A DNA stretch of 64,000 bases from an alpha proteobacterium BAL199 (GTDB lineage: Bacteria; Pseudomonadota; Alphaproteobacteria; Thalassobaculales; Thalassobaculaceae): assembly GCA_000171835.1 (NCBI GenBank), contig ABHC01000009.1, positions 151,305-215,304 of the forward strand, read 5' to 3'. Shown in pieces: positions 29,700 to 39,698 of the stretch (its first letter is position 1; each line of letters begins with the position of its first letter). A model generated the notes under the pieces. The model saw only the letters and a list, made by a program, of their open reading frames with translations, was not told the origin of the DNA and searched no databases. Position numbers and translations under genes: made by a program.

Positions 29700-30134
29700 A
29701 TGCTCAAAGAGTTCCGCACCTTCGCCCTGAAGGGCAACGTCGTCGACCTGGCGGTCGGCATCATCATCGGTGCGGCCTTCACCGGCATCGTGTCGTCCCT
29801 GGTCAACGACGTCGTCATGCCGCCGATCGGAGTGTTGATGGGCGGAATCGATTTCTCCGACTACTTCATCGTGCTGAAGGGCGGTGAAGCCCCGGCTTCG
29901 TTGGCCGCGGCCAAGGATGCCGGCGTGCCGGTCCTGGCCTATGGGAAGTTCATCAATGCCCTGATCAACTTCCTGATCGTGGCGTGGGCGCTGTTCTTCG
30001 TGGTGCGGCAGATGAACACCCTGCGCCGCCGGTTCGAAGCCCAGGAGGCTCAGGCTGCCCAGGCGCCGGCAACCCCGCCACGCCAGGAGCAGCTGTTGAC
30101 CGAGATCCGCGACCTGCTCAAGGCACAATCTTGA
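29700..30134 (+). CDS. mscL: Large-conductance mechanosensitive channel MscL
   Basis: 144 residues. The N-terminal amphipathic segment [44 protein letters not shown] includes the pore-lining TM1, with the periplasmic loop after [15 protein letters not shown]2 is [21 protein letters not shown], and the cytoplasmic helix bundle is [14 protein letters not shown]. It opens under membrane tension to release solutes in osmotic downshock. GAGGA precedes the ATG. Upstream 29440-29699 shows no gene. Confidence 0.97.
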   Translation: MLKEFRTFALKGNVVDLAVGIIIGAAFTGIVSSLVNDVVMPPIGVLMGGIDFSDYFIVLKGGEAPASLAAAKDAGVPVLAYGKFINALINFLIVAWALFFVVRQMNTLRRRFEAQEAQAAQAPATPPRQEQLLTEIRDLLKAQS

Positions 30135-30195
30135 TCTCCACCGTCCACGGGGTGCTACCATTCGCCCAACAGTCTCGAATCCGAAGGAGGACGCC

Positions 30196-30984
30196 ATGTC
30201 CGTAACCGCGCTTACTGGCACACGCCGCCCGGTCAAGTATTCCGAGGACGAATGGCGGCTGCGGGTCGAACTCGCCGCCTGCTACCGGCTGGTCGAGCAC
30301 TTCGGCATGGCCGATCTGGTCTACAACCACATTACGGTGCGCCTGCCCGACCCGGTCGACGGCAAGGAGGTGTTCCTGATCAACGGCTTCGGCCGGCACT
30401 ACACCGAGATCACCGCGTCCAACCTGCTGCGCGTCGACATCGACGGCAAGGCGCTCGACCAGGACAACTATCCGGTGAACGGACCCGGTTACGTCATCCA
30501 CTCGGCGATCCACCGGGCCCGGCATGATGTCGCCTGCATCATCCACACCCACAGCCGCGCCGGCTGCGGTGTGGCGGCGCTCAAGGACGGGCTGGTTCCG
30601 CTCGACCAGCAGTCCATGCAGTTCCACAAGCGCGTCGCCTATCACGAGCTCGAAGGCATCGCCACCGACCTGGGCGAACAGGACCGGTTGATCGCCGATC
30701 TGGGCGACCAGAACGCCATGATCCTGCGCAACCACGGCCTGCTCACCTGCGGCCGCTCGGTCGCCGAGGCGTTCCGGAAAATGTATTACCTGGAACGCGC
30801 CTGCCGGCTGCAACTCGACGTCATGAGCACAGGTGGCGCCATCGCCGTCCCCCCGGAACACGTCGCCGAGCACACCGCCCAGCAATGGGAGAGGGGGTCG
30901 GCCGGCCAGGGTACCGTCGACACCATCGAATGGCCGGCGCTGGTTCGCCTCATGGAAAAGAAAGACCCGGGTTTCGCCGCCTGA
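30196..30984 (+). CDS. Class II aldolase/adducin family protein
   Basis: 262 residues. Zinc-binding His residues lie in CIIHTHSRAGCGVAA and MILRNHGLLTCGRSVAEAF, with the N-terminal LVYNHITVRLPD box. The family includes L-fuculose-phosphate aldolase, ribulose-5-phosphate epimerase and many members of unknown substrate. The ATG follows AAGGAGG at good spacing. The lineage-typical length and lack of sugar-operon neighbours leave the substrate open. Confidence 0.9.
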   Translation: MSVTALTGTRRPVKYSEDEWRLRVELAACYRLVEHFGMADLVYNHITVRLPDPVDGKEVFLINGFGRHYTEITASNLLRVDIDGKALDQDNYPVNGPGYVIHSAIHRARHDVACIIHTHSRAGCGVAALKDGLVPLDQQSMQFHKRVAYHELEGIATDLGEQDRLIADLGDQNAMILRNHGLLTCGRSVAEAFRKMYYLERACRLQLDVMSTGGAIAVPPEHVAEHTAQQWERGSAGQGTVDTIEWPALVRLMEKKDPGFAA

Positions 30985-31007
30985 CGGGCAGCGGGGGCGC
31001 TGACTCT

Positions 31008-31598
31008 TCAGGCGTGGCCGGCGTCGCTCGACAACAGGGAAACGTCGATCCCAAGCTTGGCCAGGGCGCGGTCCCATTTCTCGGTCAGGTCGACGCTGAA
31101 TACCAACTCGGGGTCGGCGTCGACCGACAGCCAGGCGTTCTCCTGAAGCTCCCCGTCCAACTGACCCGGCCCCCAACCGGCGTATCCCAGCGCCAGCAGA
31201 TGGCGCTGCGGCCCGGTGCCGGCCGCGATAGCCTTCAGAATATCGACCGTGGCGGTCAGTGCGAAGGTGCCGGACAACGGCATGGAATCCGGCCCGACAT
31301 AGTCGACCGAATGCAACACGAAGCCGCGGCCGGTCTCCACCGGGCCGCCGAAATGGATCGCCGGTGCCGGCTCTTCGGCCACCGGCTCCTCCTCGACCTT
31401 CAATTCCTCAAGAAGATCCTTGAAGGTGATCGAGTCGAGCAGCCGGTTCAGCACCAGGCCCATGGCGCCTTCGGCGTTGTGGGCGCACAGAAAGATCACC
31501 GAACGGGCAAACCGCGGATCGCTCATGCTGGGCATGGCGATCAGGATCTGGCCGGTCAGATAGCCCTCGCCGTCCTTTTCGCTGTCGTCCAACGTCAT
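31008..31598 (-). CDS. UPF0301 family protein YqgE (AlgH-like)
   Basis: 196 residues. Conserved stretches are LTGQILIAMPSMSDPRFARSVIFLCAHNAEGAMGLVLNRLL, IHFGGPVETGRGFVLHS and HLLALGYAGWGPGQLDGELQENAWL. The molecular function is not established. GAGGAGG lies upstream of ATG 31598, and the longer open frame is not needed. An insertion of acidic residues (VEEEPVAEEPAPA) lies in a loop. It is convergent with the aldolase gene. Confidence 0.93.
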   Translation of the reverse strand: MTLDDSEKDGEGYLTGQILIAMPSMSDPRFARSVIFLCAHNAEGAMGLVLNRLLDSITFKDLLEELKVEEEPVAEEPAPAIHFGGPVETGRGFVLHSVDYVGPDSMPLSGTFALTATVDILKAIAAGTGPQRHLLALGYAGWGPGQLDGELQENAWLSVDADPELVFSVDLTEKWDRALAKLGIDVSLLSSDAGHA

Positions 31599-31752
31599 GG
31601 CCGGTCCTCCTCGGGGAACGCCGTCACAACCTTCTGAGCCGCACCACCCGCGACCATTTGTCGGGGTCGAACCGCCCAGCATCCCGTGTTCGTGACCAAC
31701 GATCTTGTCCACCGTTACTATATTGGGCGGAAGGTGAGTTTCAATCTGGCTG

Positions 31753-33921
31753 ATGAATATGGCATTTTTGGTTCCGATACCGACCCTGCGGGCAGCGCTT
31801 GGCGTTCTGGCAATCGCCGTGATGCCGGGCAGCCTGCAAGCCGCCGAGTCCGCGTCGGACTGGGTTCGCTCAGAGGCCGCCGATGTGCGGCTGGTCTCCG
31901 CCATTGCCGGCACCGAAGGTCGCTACAGCGTGCCGCTCGGCCTGGAATTTCGCCTGTCGGAGGGCTGGAAGGTCTACTGGCGCTCCGCCGGTGACGTGGG
32001 TTATCCGCCCCAGGTCGATTGGCAGGGCTCCAGCAACCTCGCCGGCGCCGACACTTCCTTCCCGGTCCCCCAGCGTTTCTCGGCGTTCGGGATCGAGCAG
32101 TACGGCTATCACGACAATGTCGTCTACCCGATCACCGCCCGGCTCACCGAAGCCGGCGCCGCACTGTCGGTGACGGCCAGCGTCAACGCCCTGGTGTGCA
32201 GCGACATTTGCGTTCCGCTCGATGCAACCCTCAAGCTCGATCTGCCGGCCACCGCCCCGAAGCCGACCGCCTTCACCCAGTTGCTCGACCGCTGGTCGGC
32301 CCGCGTGCCGAGCGACCTGCCGGGCGTCGGCCTCAACGTCGTCGAAGCGCGCGCCAGCGGTGATCCGGCCAGCCCGACCCTGCTTCTGCGGCTGGCGTCG
32401 ACCGAACCGTTCAACCAGCCCGATGTCTATCCCGAAGGCCCGGAAGGGCTGACCTACGGCAAGCCGGAGATATCCATCGGATCGGACCGTCGTACCGCGG
32501 AGTTACGCGTTCCGGTCGGCGTTCGCGGCGATGTCCAGCTCTCCGGCGCCGTCTTGCGCTTGACGGTCGTCGACGGCGACCGGTTCGTGGAGCAGGCCGT
32601 TACGGTCGATGCCGCGTCTACTGCTTTCGGCGAATCGGTGAACGCACCGGCTATCAACGCATCCACATGGGTTGCCATGCTGGGAGCCGCCCTGCTCGGC
32701 GGACTGATCCTGAACCTGATGCCCTGCGTCCTGCCGGTGCTGTCGCTCAAGCTGCTGTCCGCAGTCAGCTATGGCGGGGCCGACCGCGCGGTGGTGCGCC
32801 GCGGCTTCCTGGCATCGGCCGCCGGCATCCTGGCTTCGTTTCTGGCACTGGCCGGCGGGGCCGTCGCGCTGAAGGCCGCCGGCGTCTCGGTCGGCTGGGG
32901 CATGCAATTCCAGCAGCCGGTATTCCTGGCCGCCATGGCCGCGCTGGTGGTGCTGTTCGCTGCCAATCTCTGGGGGCTGCTCGAGGTGCCTTTGCCGCGT
33001 TTGATTGCCGATCTCGGCGCCCGCCTGCCCGCTGGCGGATCATCGTCTGAGAATCCCGGCGGCTCGCTGACCGGGCATTTCCTGACCGGTGCGTTCGCCA
33101 CCCTTCTGGCGACCCCGTGCTCGGCGCCGTTCCTCGGCACCGCCGTCGGTTTCGCGCTGGCCGGTGGGCCATTGGAGATCGTGGCGGTGTTCGCCGTGAT
33201 GGGCCTCGGCCTCGCTCTGCCGTATCTGGCGGTCGCAGCGGTACCCGAACTGGCGCGTGCCATGCCCCGGCCGGGACCCTGGATGCTGACGCTGAAACGG
33301 GTGCTGGCGGTTGTGCTGGCGGCGACAGCGGTCTGGCTGCTCACGGTGTTAGCTGCGCAGACCGGGACCGTCCCGGCGTTGGCCGTCGCGGGCGCCTTCA
33401 TAGCCCTGATCCTGGCACTCGCGCTTGTGCGGAACCGGCGTCTTTCCCTGGCGGCAAGCGCGTTTGCGGTCGTGGCCGCACTGGTGCTCGTCGGCGCCTC
33501 GGACCGCCCGTCCGCCTCCGGCACCGCCCATGCCGAGGTCGGTGCGTCCGTAGCCTGGCAACGCTTTGATCGACCGGCGATCAACCATCTGGTCGCCGAC
33601 GGTCACGTGGTGCTGGTCGACGTCACCGCCGACTGGTGCCTGACGTGCAAGGTCAACAAGGCCGCCGTCCTGGGCCGCGGCCCGGTGGCGGCCCTGCTGG
33701 GCGACGGCTCGGTGGTGGCGATGCGCGCCGACTGGACCAGCCCCGACCCGGCAATCGCCGACTATCTGGCCAGCTTCGGGCGCTACGGCATCCCGTTCAA
33801 CGCGATTTATGGCCCCGCCGCACCCGAGGGGATCGCGCTGCCCGAACTGCTGACCGATGACACCGTCCTGGCGGCCGTGCATCAGGCGAGTGCCGGTGCG
33901 GTGACGGCCCGGTTGGATTGA
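31753..33921 (+). CDS. DsbD-family protein-disulfide reductase with C-terminal thioredoxin domain
   Basis: 722 residues. A signal peptide (cleavage near LQAAES) precedes a periplasmic N-terminal domain with the Cys pair in VCSDICVP (149/153). A membrane CcdA/DsbD core of about eight helices (roughly 295-600) carries Cys residues in LMPCVLPVLSLK and ATPCSAPFLG. The periplasmic thioredoxin domain has the active site DWCLTCKVN (Cys629, Cys632). It passes electrons from cytoplasmic thioredoxin to periplasmic thiol proteins. The peroxiredoxin gene follows on the same strand, a redox theme, though 97 bases separate them. Confidence 0.92.
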   Translation: MNMAFLVPIPTLRAALGVLAIAVMPGSLQAAESASDWVRSEAADVRLVSAIAGTEGRYSVPLGLEFRLSEGWKVYWRSAGDVGYPPQVDWQGSSNLAGADTSFPVPQRFSAFGIEQYGYHDNVVYPITARLTEAGAALSVTASVNALVCSDICVPLDATLKLDLPATAPKPTAFTQLLDRWSARVPSDLPGVGLNVVEARASGDPASPTLLLRLASTEPFNQPDVYPEGPEGLTYGKPEISIGSDRRTAELRVPVGVRGDVQLSGAVLRLTVVDGDRFVEQAVTVDAASTAFGESVNAPAINASTWVAMLGAALLGGLILNLMPCVLPVLSLKLLSAVSYGGADRAVVRRGFLASAAGILASFLALAGGAVALKAAGVSVGWGMQFQQPVFLAAMAALVVLFAANLWGLLEVPLPRLIADLGARLPAGGSSSENPGGSLTGHFLTGAFATLLATPCSAPFLGTAVGFALAGGPLEIVAVFAVMGLGLALPYLAVAAVPELARAMPRPGPWMLTLKRVLAVVLAATAVWLLTVLAAQTGTVPALAVAGAFIALILALALVRNRRLSLAASAFAVVAALVLVGASDRPSASGTAHAEVGASVAWQRFDRPAINHLVADGHVVLVDVTADWCLTCKVNKAAVLGRGPVAALLGDGSVVAMRADWTSPDPAIADYLASFGRYGIPFNAIYGPAAPEGIALPELLTDDTVLAAVHQASAGAVTARLD

Positions 33922-34018
33922 GCCCGCCGACGGTCTATGTAAGCACCAGCGTTTCGAAGAGGATCACCGACCGCCACCGGGGCGGACCCGGTCGTTCCTC
34001 GGCAACGGAGGCGACGCA

Positions 34019-34501
34019 ATGAGCATCAAAGTTGGCGACAAGATTCCGACGGCCGGCCTGAAGACCAAGACCGCCGAGGGCATCCAGGATGTGAAGACCG
34101 CCGATCTGTTCGGCGGCAAGACGGTCGTGCTGTTCGCCCTGCCGGGCGCGTTCACGCCGACCTGCTCGGCCAAACACCTGCCGGGCTACGTCGCCAAGGC
34201 AGCCGACCTGAAGGGCAAGGGCGTCGACGCCATCGCCTGCCTGTCGGTCAACGACGCCTTCGTGATGGACGCTTGGGGCAAGGACCAGAAGGTCGGCGAC
34301 AATGTCATGATGCTGGCCGACGGCAACGCCGACTTCACCAAGGCCGTTGGCCTTGAGATGGACGGCAGCGGCTACGGCATGGGCACCCGCTCCAAGCGCT
34401 ACGCCATGGTCGTCAAGGACGGCGTGGTGAAGGACCTGTTCGTCGAGGAGCCGGGCCAGTTCGAGGTTTCCAGCGCCGACTACGTGCTCGGCAAGCTCTG
34501 A
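34019..34501 (+). CDS. Peroxiredoxin (Prx5/AhpE-like atypical family)
   Basis: 160 residues. The peroxidatic cysteine is Cys49 in FALPGAFTPTCSAKHLPGY, the Prx5 signature PGAFTPTCS, followed by CLSVNDAFVMDAWGKDQ. It reduces hydrogen peroxide and organic hydroperoxides in the cytoplasm. A strong hairpin follows 24 bases after the stop. Confidence 0.96.
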   Translation: MSIKVGDKIPTAGLKTKTAEGIQDVKTADLFGGKTVVLFALPGAFTPTCSAKHLPGYVAKAADLKGKGVDAIACLSVNDAFVMDAWGKDQKVGDNVMMLADGNADFTKAVGLEMDGSGYGMGTRSKRYAMVVKDGVVKDLFVEEPGQFEVSSADYVLGKL

Positions 34502-34524
34502 GACACGGCCTCTCAGGAGGTTTG

Positions 34525-34550
34525 GCGGGGGTGCCTTCGGGCGCCCCCGC
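34525..34550 (+). terminator. Rho-independent-like hairpin after the peroxiredoxin gene
   Basis: An 11-bp GC-rich stem (GCGGGGGTGCC with GGCGCCCCCGC, one G-T pair) closed by a TTCG loop and followed by ttcgttt. It lies between the convergent peroxiredoxin and rnhA genes, so it may serve both. Confidence 0.75.
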
Positions 34551-34556
34551 TTCGTT

Positions 34557-35021
34557 TCAGCGGGCGGCTTCCCGCATCGCCGCGATCGCCATGCGGGCCA
34601 GTTCGTCAGCGCGTTCGTTCTCCGGATGCCCGGCGTGGCCCTTGACCCAGTGCCAGGCGACGTCATGCGCCTTGGCGGCGGCGTCCAGGCGCTCCCACAG
34701 ATCCTGGTTCTTCACCGGCTTCTTGTCCGCGGTCTTCCAGCCGCGCGCCTTCCAAGCCTTCATCCATTTGGTGATGCCGTCGCGCACATAGGTGCTGTCG
34801 GTGGTCAGGTCGACCGGAACCCGCCGGCTCAACGCCTCCAGCGAGGCGATCGCCGCCATCAGCTCCATCCGATTGTTGGTGGTCAGCGGCTCGGCGCCCG
34901 ACAGTTCCTTCTCGGTGCCGCGCCAGCACATCACCGCCCCCCAGCCGCCCGGGCCGGGGTTTCCGCTGCACGCTCCGTCGGTGAAGATCGCGACCCTCTC
35001 GGCCGCCACGTCAGAGCCCAT
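34557..35021 (-). CDS. rnhA: Ribonuclease HI
   Basis: 154 residues, the standard RNase HI size. Metal-binding residues are Asp in [16 protein letters not shown], Glu in [13 protein letters not shown], Asp in [12 protein letters not shown] and Asp in [21 protein letters not shown] is the handle-adjacent box. It cuts RNA in RNA-DNA hybrids. Its start overlaps the end of thrB by 11 bases, giving the common alphaproteobacterial ispH-thrB-rnhA order. Confidence 0.97.
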   Translation of the reverse strand: MGSDVAAERVAIFTDGACSGNPGPGGWGAVMCWRGTEKELSGAEPLTTNNRMELMAAIASLEALSRRVPVDLTTDSTYVRDGITKWMKAWKARGWKTADKKPVKNQDLWERLDAAAKAHDVAWHWVKGHAGHPENERADELARMAIAAMREAAR

Positions 35022-35970
35022 AGGCCCCGGGTCCCGAAGCGCTCTGATAGAAGCGCAGCTTCTGGTGATATTCCATGGGATCCTTCGGCTTCACGAACGC
35101 CCCTTCCGGGTGGTTGAGCCAATCGTACAGCCGGGTCAGCAGGAACCGCAGAGCCGAGCCGCGGGCCAGGATCGGGATCGCCTCGCGCTCGGCCGGCGTC
35201 AGGGTGCGGACGGTCTGGTAGCCACTGACCAGCTGGCGGGCCTTGGTGACGTTGAAGCTGCCGTCGGTCTCGAAGCACCACGCGTTCAGGCAGATCGCCA
35301 GATCGTAGGTCAGCGCGTCGGTGCAGGCGAAATAGAAATCGATCAGCCCCGATACGTCGTCACCCAGGAAGAATACGTTGTCGGGGAACAGGTCGGCGTG
35401 GATCGTGCCGATCGGCAATCCGTCCGGCCAGCTGCGCTCCAGCAGGCCGAGTTCCTGGTTCAGCGCGTTGTACAGGCCGTGGTAGATCTGGTTCGACTTC
35501 ATGCCGCAGGCTTCGAGCAGCGGTCGCCACCCCGCAACCGACAGGTTGTTGGCGCGGGTCATCGTGAAATCGGCGCCGGCCACATGCATGGCCGCCATCG
35601 CCGCGCCCAGGGACCGGCAATAGGCCGGCTGGATCCGGCGGTGCCACATGCCCTCAAGGAACGTCACGATGGCCGCCGGTCGACCGTTCAAGGTGCGCAG
35701 CGTCACCCCGTCGCGCGCCGGTACCGGCTGCGGACAGCTCAAACCCTTGGCCGCCAGATGGTCCATCAAGCCGATGAAGAACGGCAGCTCCTCCAGCTTC
35801 ACACGCTTTTCGTAGAGCGTGAGGATGTAGGTCGAGCGGGTGGTCCGGACCAGGAAGTTGGAGTTCTCAACCCCTTCCGCGATTCCGGCAAACGAGGTCA
35901 CCTCGCCGATGTCGTATTCGGCAAGGAACGCCTGCAGTTCGTCGTCGGAAACCGGTGTGTAGACGGCCAT
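35011..35970 (-). CDS. thrB: Homoserine kinase (ThrB type II, choline-kinase fold)
   Basis: 319 residues of the aminoglycoside-phosphotransferase-like homoserine kinase used by alphaproteobacteria, not the GHMP type. The catalytic loop is [14 protein letters not shown] and the metal-binding [14 protein letters not shown]. The N-terminal [41 protein letters not shown] is typical. It phosphorylates homoserine in threonine synthesis. It sits 18 bases downstream of ispH and overlaps rnhA. Confidence 0.96.
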   Translation of the reverse strand: MAVYTPVSDDELQAFLAEYDIGEVTSFAGIAEGVENSNFLVRTTRSTYILTLYEKRVKLEELPFFIGLMDHLAAKGLSCPQPVPARDGVTLRTLNGRPAAIVTFLEGMWHRRIQPAYCRSLGAAMAAMHVAGADFTMTRANNLSVAGWRPLLEACGMKSNQIYHGLYNALNQELGLLERSWPDGLPIGTIHADLFPDNVFFLGDDVSGLIDFYFACTDALTYDLAICLNAWCFETDGSFNVTKARQLVSGYQTVRTLTPAEREAIPILARGSALRFLLTRLYDWLNHPEGAFVKPKDPMEYHQKLRFYQSASGPGAYGL

Positions 35971-35988
35971 GGGAGACTCGGGTCGGGG

Positions 35989-36933
35989 CTACGAGGCCAG
36001 CTCGCGGGGCAGTTTGAAACGGATATCCTCGCGGGCGACCGCGACCTCTTCGACGTTGACGGGGCGCAGCGCCCGGCAGGCGCTGACAACCTGCTCGACC
36101 AGCACCTCGGGAGCCGACGCTCCAGCGCTGATGCCGAGGCGGGATACGCCGCGCAGCCAGTTCGCGTCGATGTCCGCCGGGCCGGAAATCAGCCGAGCGT
36201 CAGCGCAGCCGGCCGCCTTGGCCACCTCCACCAAGCGCTTGGAATTGGATGAGTTCGACGAACCGATCACCACGAACGCGTCAACCTGGGGGGCGATCGC
36301 CTTGACCGCGTCCTGCCGGTTGGTGGTGGCGTAGCAGATGTCTTCCTTGTTCGGCGCCGCGACGTCCGGGAAGCGGCGCTTCAGGATCTCCACGATTCGC
36401 GCGGTGTCGTCGACCGACAAGGTGGTCTGGGTCGCGAAGGCCAACGGCATGCCGGGCACCGGCGGTTCGAAGACCGCCGCCTGCGCCTCGTCCTCGACCA
36501 GGCTCATCGCGCCCTCGGGCAACTGGCCCATCGTGCCGATCACTTCCGGGTGCCCTTCGTGGCCGATCAGCACCACGTGGCGGCCCTGCTTGTGATAGCG
36601 CTCGGCCTCCAGATGCACCTTGCTGACCAGCGGGCAGGTGGCGTCGACATAGATCATGTTGCGGCGCGCCGCGTCGGCCGGCACCGATTTCGGCACTCCG
36701 TGGGCGCTGAACACCACCGGCCGGTCAACCGGGCATTCGTCCAGTTCCTCCACGAACACCGCCCCCTTGGCGCGAAGGCTGTCCACCACATGGCGGTTGT
36801 GGACGATCTCGTGCCGGACATAGACCGGGCTGCCCCATTTCTCGAGCGCCTGCTCGACGATCTGGATGGCGCGGTCGACACCGGCGCAGAATCCGCGCGG
36901 TGCGGCGAGAACGATGGTGAGCGGTTCGGTCAT
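35989..36933 (-). CDS. ispH: 4-hydroxy-3-methylbut-2-enyl diphosphate reductase
   Basis: 314 residues. The three iron-sulfur cysteines lie in [25 protein letters not shown] and [11 protein letters not shown], and the active-site box is [14 protein letters not shown]. It carries out the last step of the non-mevalonate isoprenoid pathway, giving IPP and DMAPP. It is the first gene of the ispH-thrB-rnhA operon. Confidence 0.97.
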   Translation of the reverse strand: MTEPLTIVLAAPRGFCAGVDRAIQIVEQALEKWGSPVYVRHEIVHNRHVVDSLRAKGAVFVEELDECPVDRPVVFSAHGVPKSVPADAARRNMIYVDATCPLVSKVHLEAERYHKQGRHVVLIGHEGHPEVIGTMGQLPEGAMSLVEDEAQAAVFEPPVPGMPLAFATQTTLSVDDTARIVEILKRRFPDVAAPNKEDICYATTNRQDAVKAIAPQVDAFVVIGSSNSSNSKRLVEVAKAAGCADARLISGPADIDANWLRGVSRLGISAGASAPEVLVEQVVSACRALRPVNVEEVAVAREDIRFKLPRELAS

Positions 36934-37032
36934 GGCGTCGCGGTTTTCTCGCGAATGGGAAGCCGCGTCAATTGCGCCGACCCGGGTGGCGGGCTATCGT
37001 CCGCGGCGTTTTCCTTGCCCTGGAGAGAGCCG

Positions 37033-37272
37033 ATGCCCGAGCCGGTATGCGCGCAGAAGTCACCCTACGCGATCGACGTCGAGGAAGGTCGGGCGTATTT
37101 CTGGTGCGCCTGCGGCCGTAGCCAGAAGCAGCCGTTCTGCGACGGGTCGCATAGCGGCACCGGCATCCAGCCGACGCGCTACAAGGCCGAGCGGGCCGAA
37201 ACCGTGTTCTTCTGCGGGTGCAAGTCCACGAAGGACGGCCCGTTCTGCGACGGCACCCACAACACGCTTTGA
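37033..37272 (+). CDS. CDGSH iron-sulfur domain protein
   Basis: 79 residues holding two CDGSH motifs in tandem, CACGRSQKQPFCDGSH and CGCKSTKDGPFCDGTH. Each should bind one 2Fe-2S cluster through three Cys and one His, as in mitoNEET-type proteins; small tandem versions like this are common in proteobacteria. The longer open frame upstream overlaps ispH in reverse and is not real. ATG 37033 has GAGAG upstream. Confidence 0.92.
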   Translation: MPEPVCAQKSPYAIDVEEGRAYFWCACGRSQKQPFCDGSHSGTGIQPTRYKAERAETVFFCGCKSTKDGPFCDGTHNTL

Positions 37273-37284
37273 TGAACGACACCG

Positions 37285-37815
37285 ATGACTGTGGCGACAG
37301 CGATGCGTCGATTGGTCCTGGCTGCCGTGCCGGCGGCTCTCTTGTTGGCTGGCTGCTCGTCCAGCGAACCGCCTCCACCCTGTCCGTCGGTCGGGACGCC
37401 GGCGCTGCTTGAAAATTTCACCCAGTTCGAGCCGGGCGGTGGGCGTGACCTGACCCAGGTCCGCTTCTCCGGACGGTTGTCTGGATTCCAGTCGACCTGC
37501 GAGTACGACGAAAAGGGCGTGGATCTGGAACTCGCGCTGCAGATGATCGTCGAGCGCGGATCGGCCGATCGCGAGCGCAAGGTTGACGTTCAGTACTTCG
37601 TCGCGGTCGAGGACGGCCCGGGCAACATCACCGCCAAGCAGGTCTTCGACGTGACCATTCCGTTCGAGGGCAACAGCCGGCGTCTGGCCCGTGTCGAAGA
37701 GATTTCCCTGCGCGTTCCGGCACCGGCCGGGCACGGATTCAAGCAGACGCGGATCCTCGTCGGCTTTCAACTCACCGCCGAGCAGGTCGAGTACAATCGC
37801 AGCCGGAAGCCCTAA
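37285..37815 (+). CDS. Putative lipoprotein of unknown function
   Basis: 176 residues from ATG 37285; ATG 37303 is an equally good start. The N-terminus RRLVLAAVPAALLLAGCSSSEPPPPCP is a lipoprotein signal with lipobox LLAGC. The rest is predicted beta-rich and soluble (LTQVRFSGRLSGFQSTCEYDEKGVDLELALQM), like uncharacterised periplasmic lipoproteins of Rhodospirillales. It lies 12 bases after the CDGSH gene and is probably co-transcribed. No function is proposed. Confidence 0.8.
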   Translation: MTVATAMRRLVLAAVPAALLLAGCSSSEPPPPCPSVGTPALLENFTQFEPGGGRDLTQVRFSGRLSGFQSTCEYDEKGVDLELALQMIVERGSADRERKVDVQYFVAVEDGPGNITAKQVFDVTIPFEGNSRRLARVEEISLRVPAPAGHGFKQTRILVGFQLTAEQVEYNRSRKP

Positions 37816-37821
37816 CGCATC

Positions 37822-37853
37822 CCGGGGTCCAGCCGACAGAGACCGGACCCCGG
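37822..37853. terminator. Hairpin between convergent lipoprotein and hydrolase genes
   Basis: A perfect 9-bp stem, CCGGGGTCC with GGACCCCGG, separated by a 14-base loop, immediately after the lipoprotein stop. The trailing ttaggattc is only weakly T-rich. It probably works in both directions. Confidence 0.65.
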
Positions 37854-37866
37854 TTAGGATTCAAGC

Positions 37867-38748
37867 TCAGCGGATTGGGCGTTCGGCCACATCCTGAACG
37901 AACGCCGACACGTCCCGGGCAAACCGAGCCGGCTCCTCCCAATGCAGGCCGTGGCCGGCGCCCTTGTAGACCAGCAGCCGGGAGCCCGGAATGCCCGCCA
38001 GCAACGCGTCCTGGTCGGCACGCGGGGCGAACGCGTCACGCTCACCCCAGACCAGCAGCGTCGGGCTGGCAATACCCGCGAAATCCGCTGCCCGGTCGTC
38101 CTGAAGCAGGCCCTGGAGGGCCGCACGCCACACCCGGGCCGGCGTTTTCAGGCTCTCGCCGATCACCGTCTCCAGGAACCCGGCCGGTACCGGCCGGGCT
38201 AAGGTGCCTTCCTGGAATTCCCGGACAAAAGCGGAGCTGACGGGATCGAGGAGCCCCGATACGACCTCGATCCAGAGCCCCTCGATGTCGGGATTACCGC
38301 GGATCGCCGCGAAGGTTCCGACCAGCACCAGGCCGGTCACTCGGCGTGGATGGTCGAGCGCCAGGCGCCGCGCGATCATGCTGCCCATCGAGTGGCCCGC
38401 GACGACAGCGGATCCGATCCCGAGAACGTCCATCAGGCCCGCCACGTCGTCGGCAAAGTCGTCCATTCCATAGCCGGCATCCGGTCGTCCGGCGTCGCCA
38501 TGCCCCCGCAGGGTCGGGACGATCACTCTGACCGAGCGTGGCAGGTATGGCAGCACGGGCTCGAACGACCGCCAGGAATCGGTGTATCCGTGAAGCATGA
38601 TCACCGGATGCCCGTCGGGATCGCCCCGCTCTGCGTACGGCAGGCGTAGGTTCCCCGGCAGGGTCGCGACGCCGTGGCGAATCCCTGGACGATTGTCAGC
38701 CTGCCCCCGCGCCGAAGCGCAATCGAGCGGCTTTGTCTGAGGCAGCAT
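37867..38748 (-). CDS. Alpha/beta-fold hydrolase
   Basis: 293 residues from ATG 38748; ATG 38769 adds seven and overlaps the upstream gene. Features are the oxyanion motif HGYTDSW, the nucleophile elbow AGHSMGSM with Ser, an Asp in WGERDAFAP and a His in GAGHGLHWEEP. The substrate is unknown. It follows the homocysteine methyltransferase-like gene on the same strand, with start and stop codons nearly touching, so both are probably one transcript. Confidence 0.88.
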   Translation of the reverse strand: MLPQTKPLDCASARGQADNRPGIRHGVATLPGNLRLPYAERGDPDGHPVIMLHGYTDSWRSFEPVLPYLPRSVRVIVPTLRGHGDAGRPDAGYGMDDFADDVAGLMDVLGIGSAVVAGHSMGSMIARRLALDHPRRVTGLVLVGTFAAIRGNPDIEGLWIEVVSGLLDPVSSAFVREFQEGTLARPVPAGFLETVIGESLKTPARVWRAALQGLLQDDRAADFAGIASPTLLVWGERDAFAPRADQDALLAGIPGSRLLVYKGAGHGLHWEEPARFARDVSAFVQDVAERPIR

Positions 38749-38750
38749 CG

Positions 38751-39698
38751 TCAGGCGGCCTTCCGGCATTGACCGGCGATCTGCTCGATGTGCCGGTGAT
38801 CCGTGCCGCAGCAGCCTCCCAGGACGCTGATGTGGCCAAGACGTGCCCGCAAATCGCGGTAGAGAGCGCCGAGCTCGACCGGATCGCCGGCGTCGAGTTC
38901 GGTCGCCCGATCGAGCTCGGCATGACTACAGCGCGAAGCGTTCGCCCGCACACCCCGGATCCTCGACACCCACGGCTGACCCGCCACAAGCTGTTCGGCA
39001 AAATGCGTGGGATGAGCGCAGTTGATCATGTAGTAGGCCGGCGCAGCACCGGTCGCCGCGTCGACTGCCGCAATGGCATCCTGAAGAGGCTGTCCGGTCG
39101 GCAACCGGCCATTGGTTTCGACGGTGAACGAGATCGCCACCGGCATGCCTCTGGATTTCGCCGCCAGCGCTACGCCCACGGCTTCGGGGGTGTTGGTCAT
39201 GGTGATCGCCGTCACCATGTCGGCGCCGGCGGTCGCGAACACGGCGATCTGACGGCCGTGATAGGCCTGCGCCTCTGCTGCCGTCATGACCTTTCCCGGA
39301 TCGTATCCGTCGCCGCGCGGGCCGACGCACCCGCTGACGACCATCGGCGATCCTTCGGTCTGGAGTTCGGCGCGCAGCCCGTGCAGCAGATCAATGGCCA
39401 TACGGTTGGTTTCGTCGAGAGCCGTCAGGGACACCCCGACCTTGTCCGCCCAATCGGCACTGGCTCGCCAGGTGGCACTCTCCAGAATGAACCCGACCCC
39501 GTTCAGCCGGGCAATCTCCGCGTGCCGCCGGTAGTAGCGCCGCAACGTCTCCCGGCCGGTCTCGTCCTGCAGCAACCGGAAAGCTGCAAAATAGGGAAGG
39601 TCGAGACCTTCCAAATAGATCAGGGTGGTCTCGATGCCGCCGTCGGTCAGGAAGATCCGGTCCGCAAGTTGGGGCAGGTGTTCACGATACGACTTCAT
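38751..39698 (-). CDS. Homocysteine S-methyltransferase family protein
   Basis: 315 residues, a TIM-barrel zinc methyltransferase domain. The zinc Cys residues lie in YYMINCAHPTHF and ISVLGGCCGTDHRHIEQI. The N-terminal LTDGGIETTLIYLEGLDLPYFAAF and VSGCVGPRGDGYDPGKVM are family boxes. It may move a methyl group from S-methylmethionine, betaine or a similar donor to homocysteine; the donor is not determinable. It is divergent from the AraC regulator across a 194-base gap. Confidence 0.88.
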   Translation of the reverse strand: MKSYREHLPQLADRIFLTDGGIETTLIYLEGLDLPYFAAFRLLQDETGRETLRRYYRRHAEIARLNGVGFILESATWRASADWADKVGVSLTALDETNRMAIDLLHGLRAELQTEGSPMVVSGCVGPRGDGYDPGKVMTAAEAQAYHGRQIAVFATAGADMVTAITMTNTPEAVGVALAAKSRGMPVAISFTVETNGRLPTGQPLQDAIAAVDAATGAAPAYYMINCAHPTHFAEQLVAGQPWVSRIRGVRANASRCSHAELDRATELDAGDPVELGALYRDLRARLGHISVLGGCCGTDHRHIEQIAGQCRKAA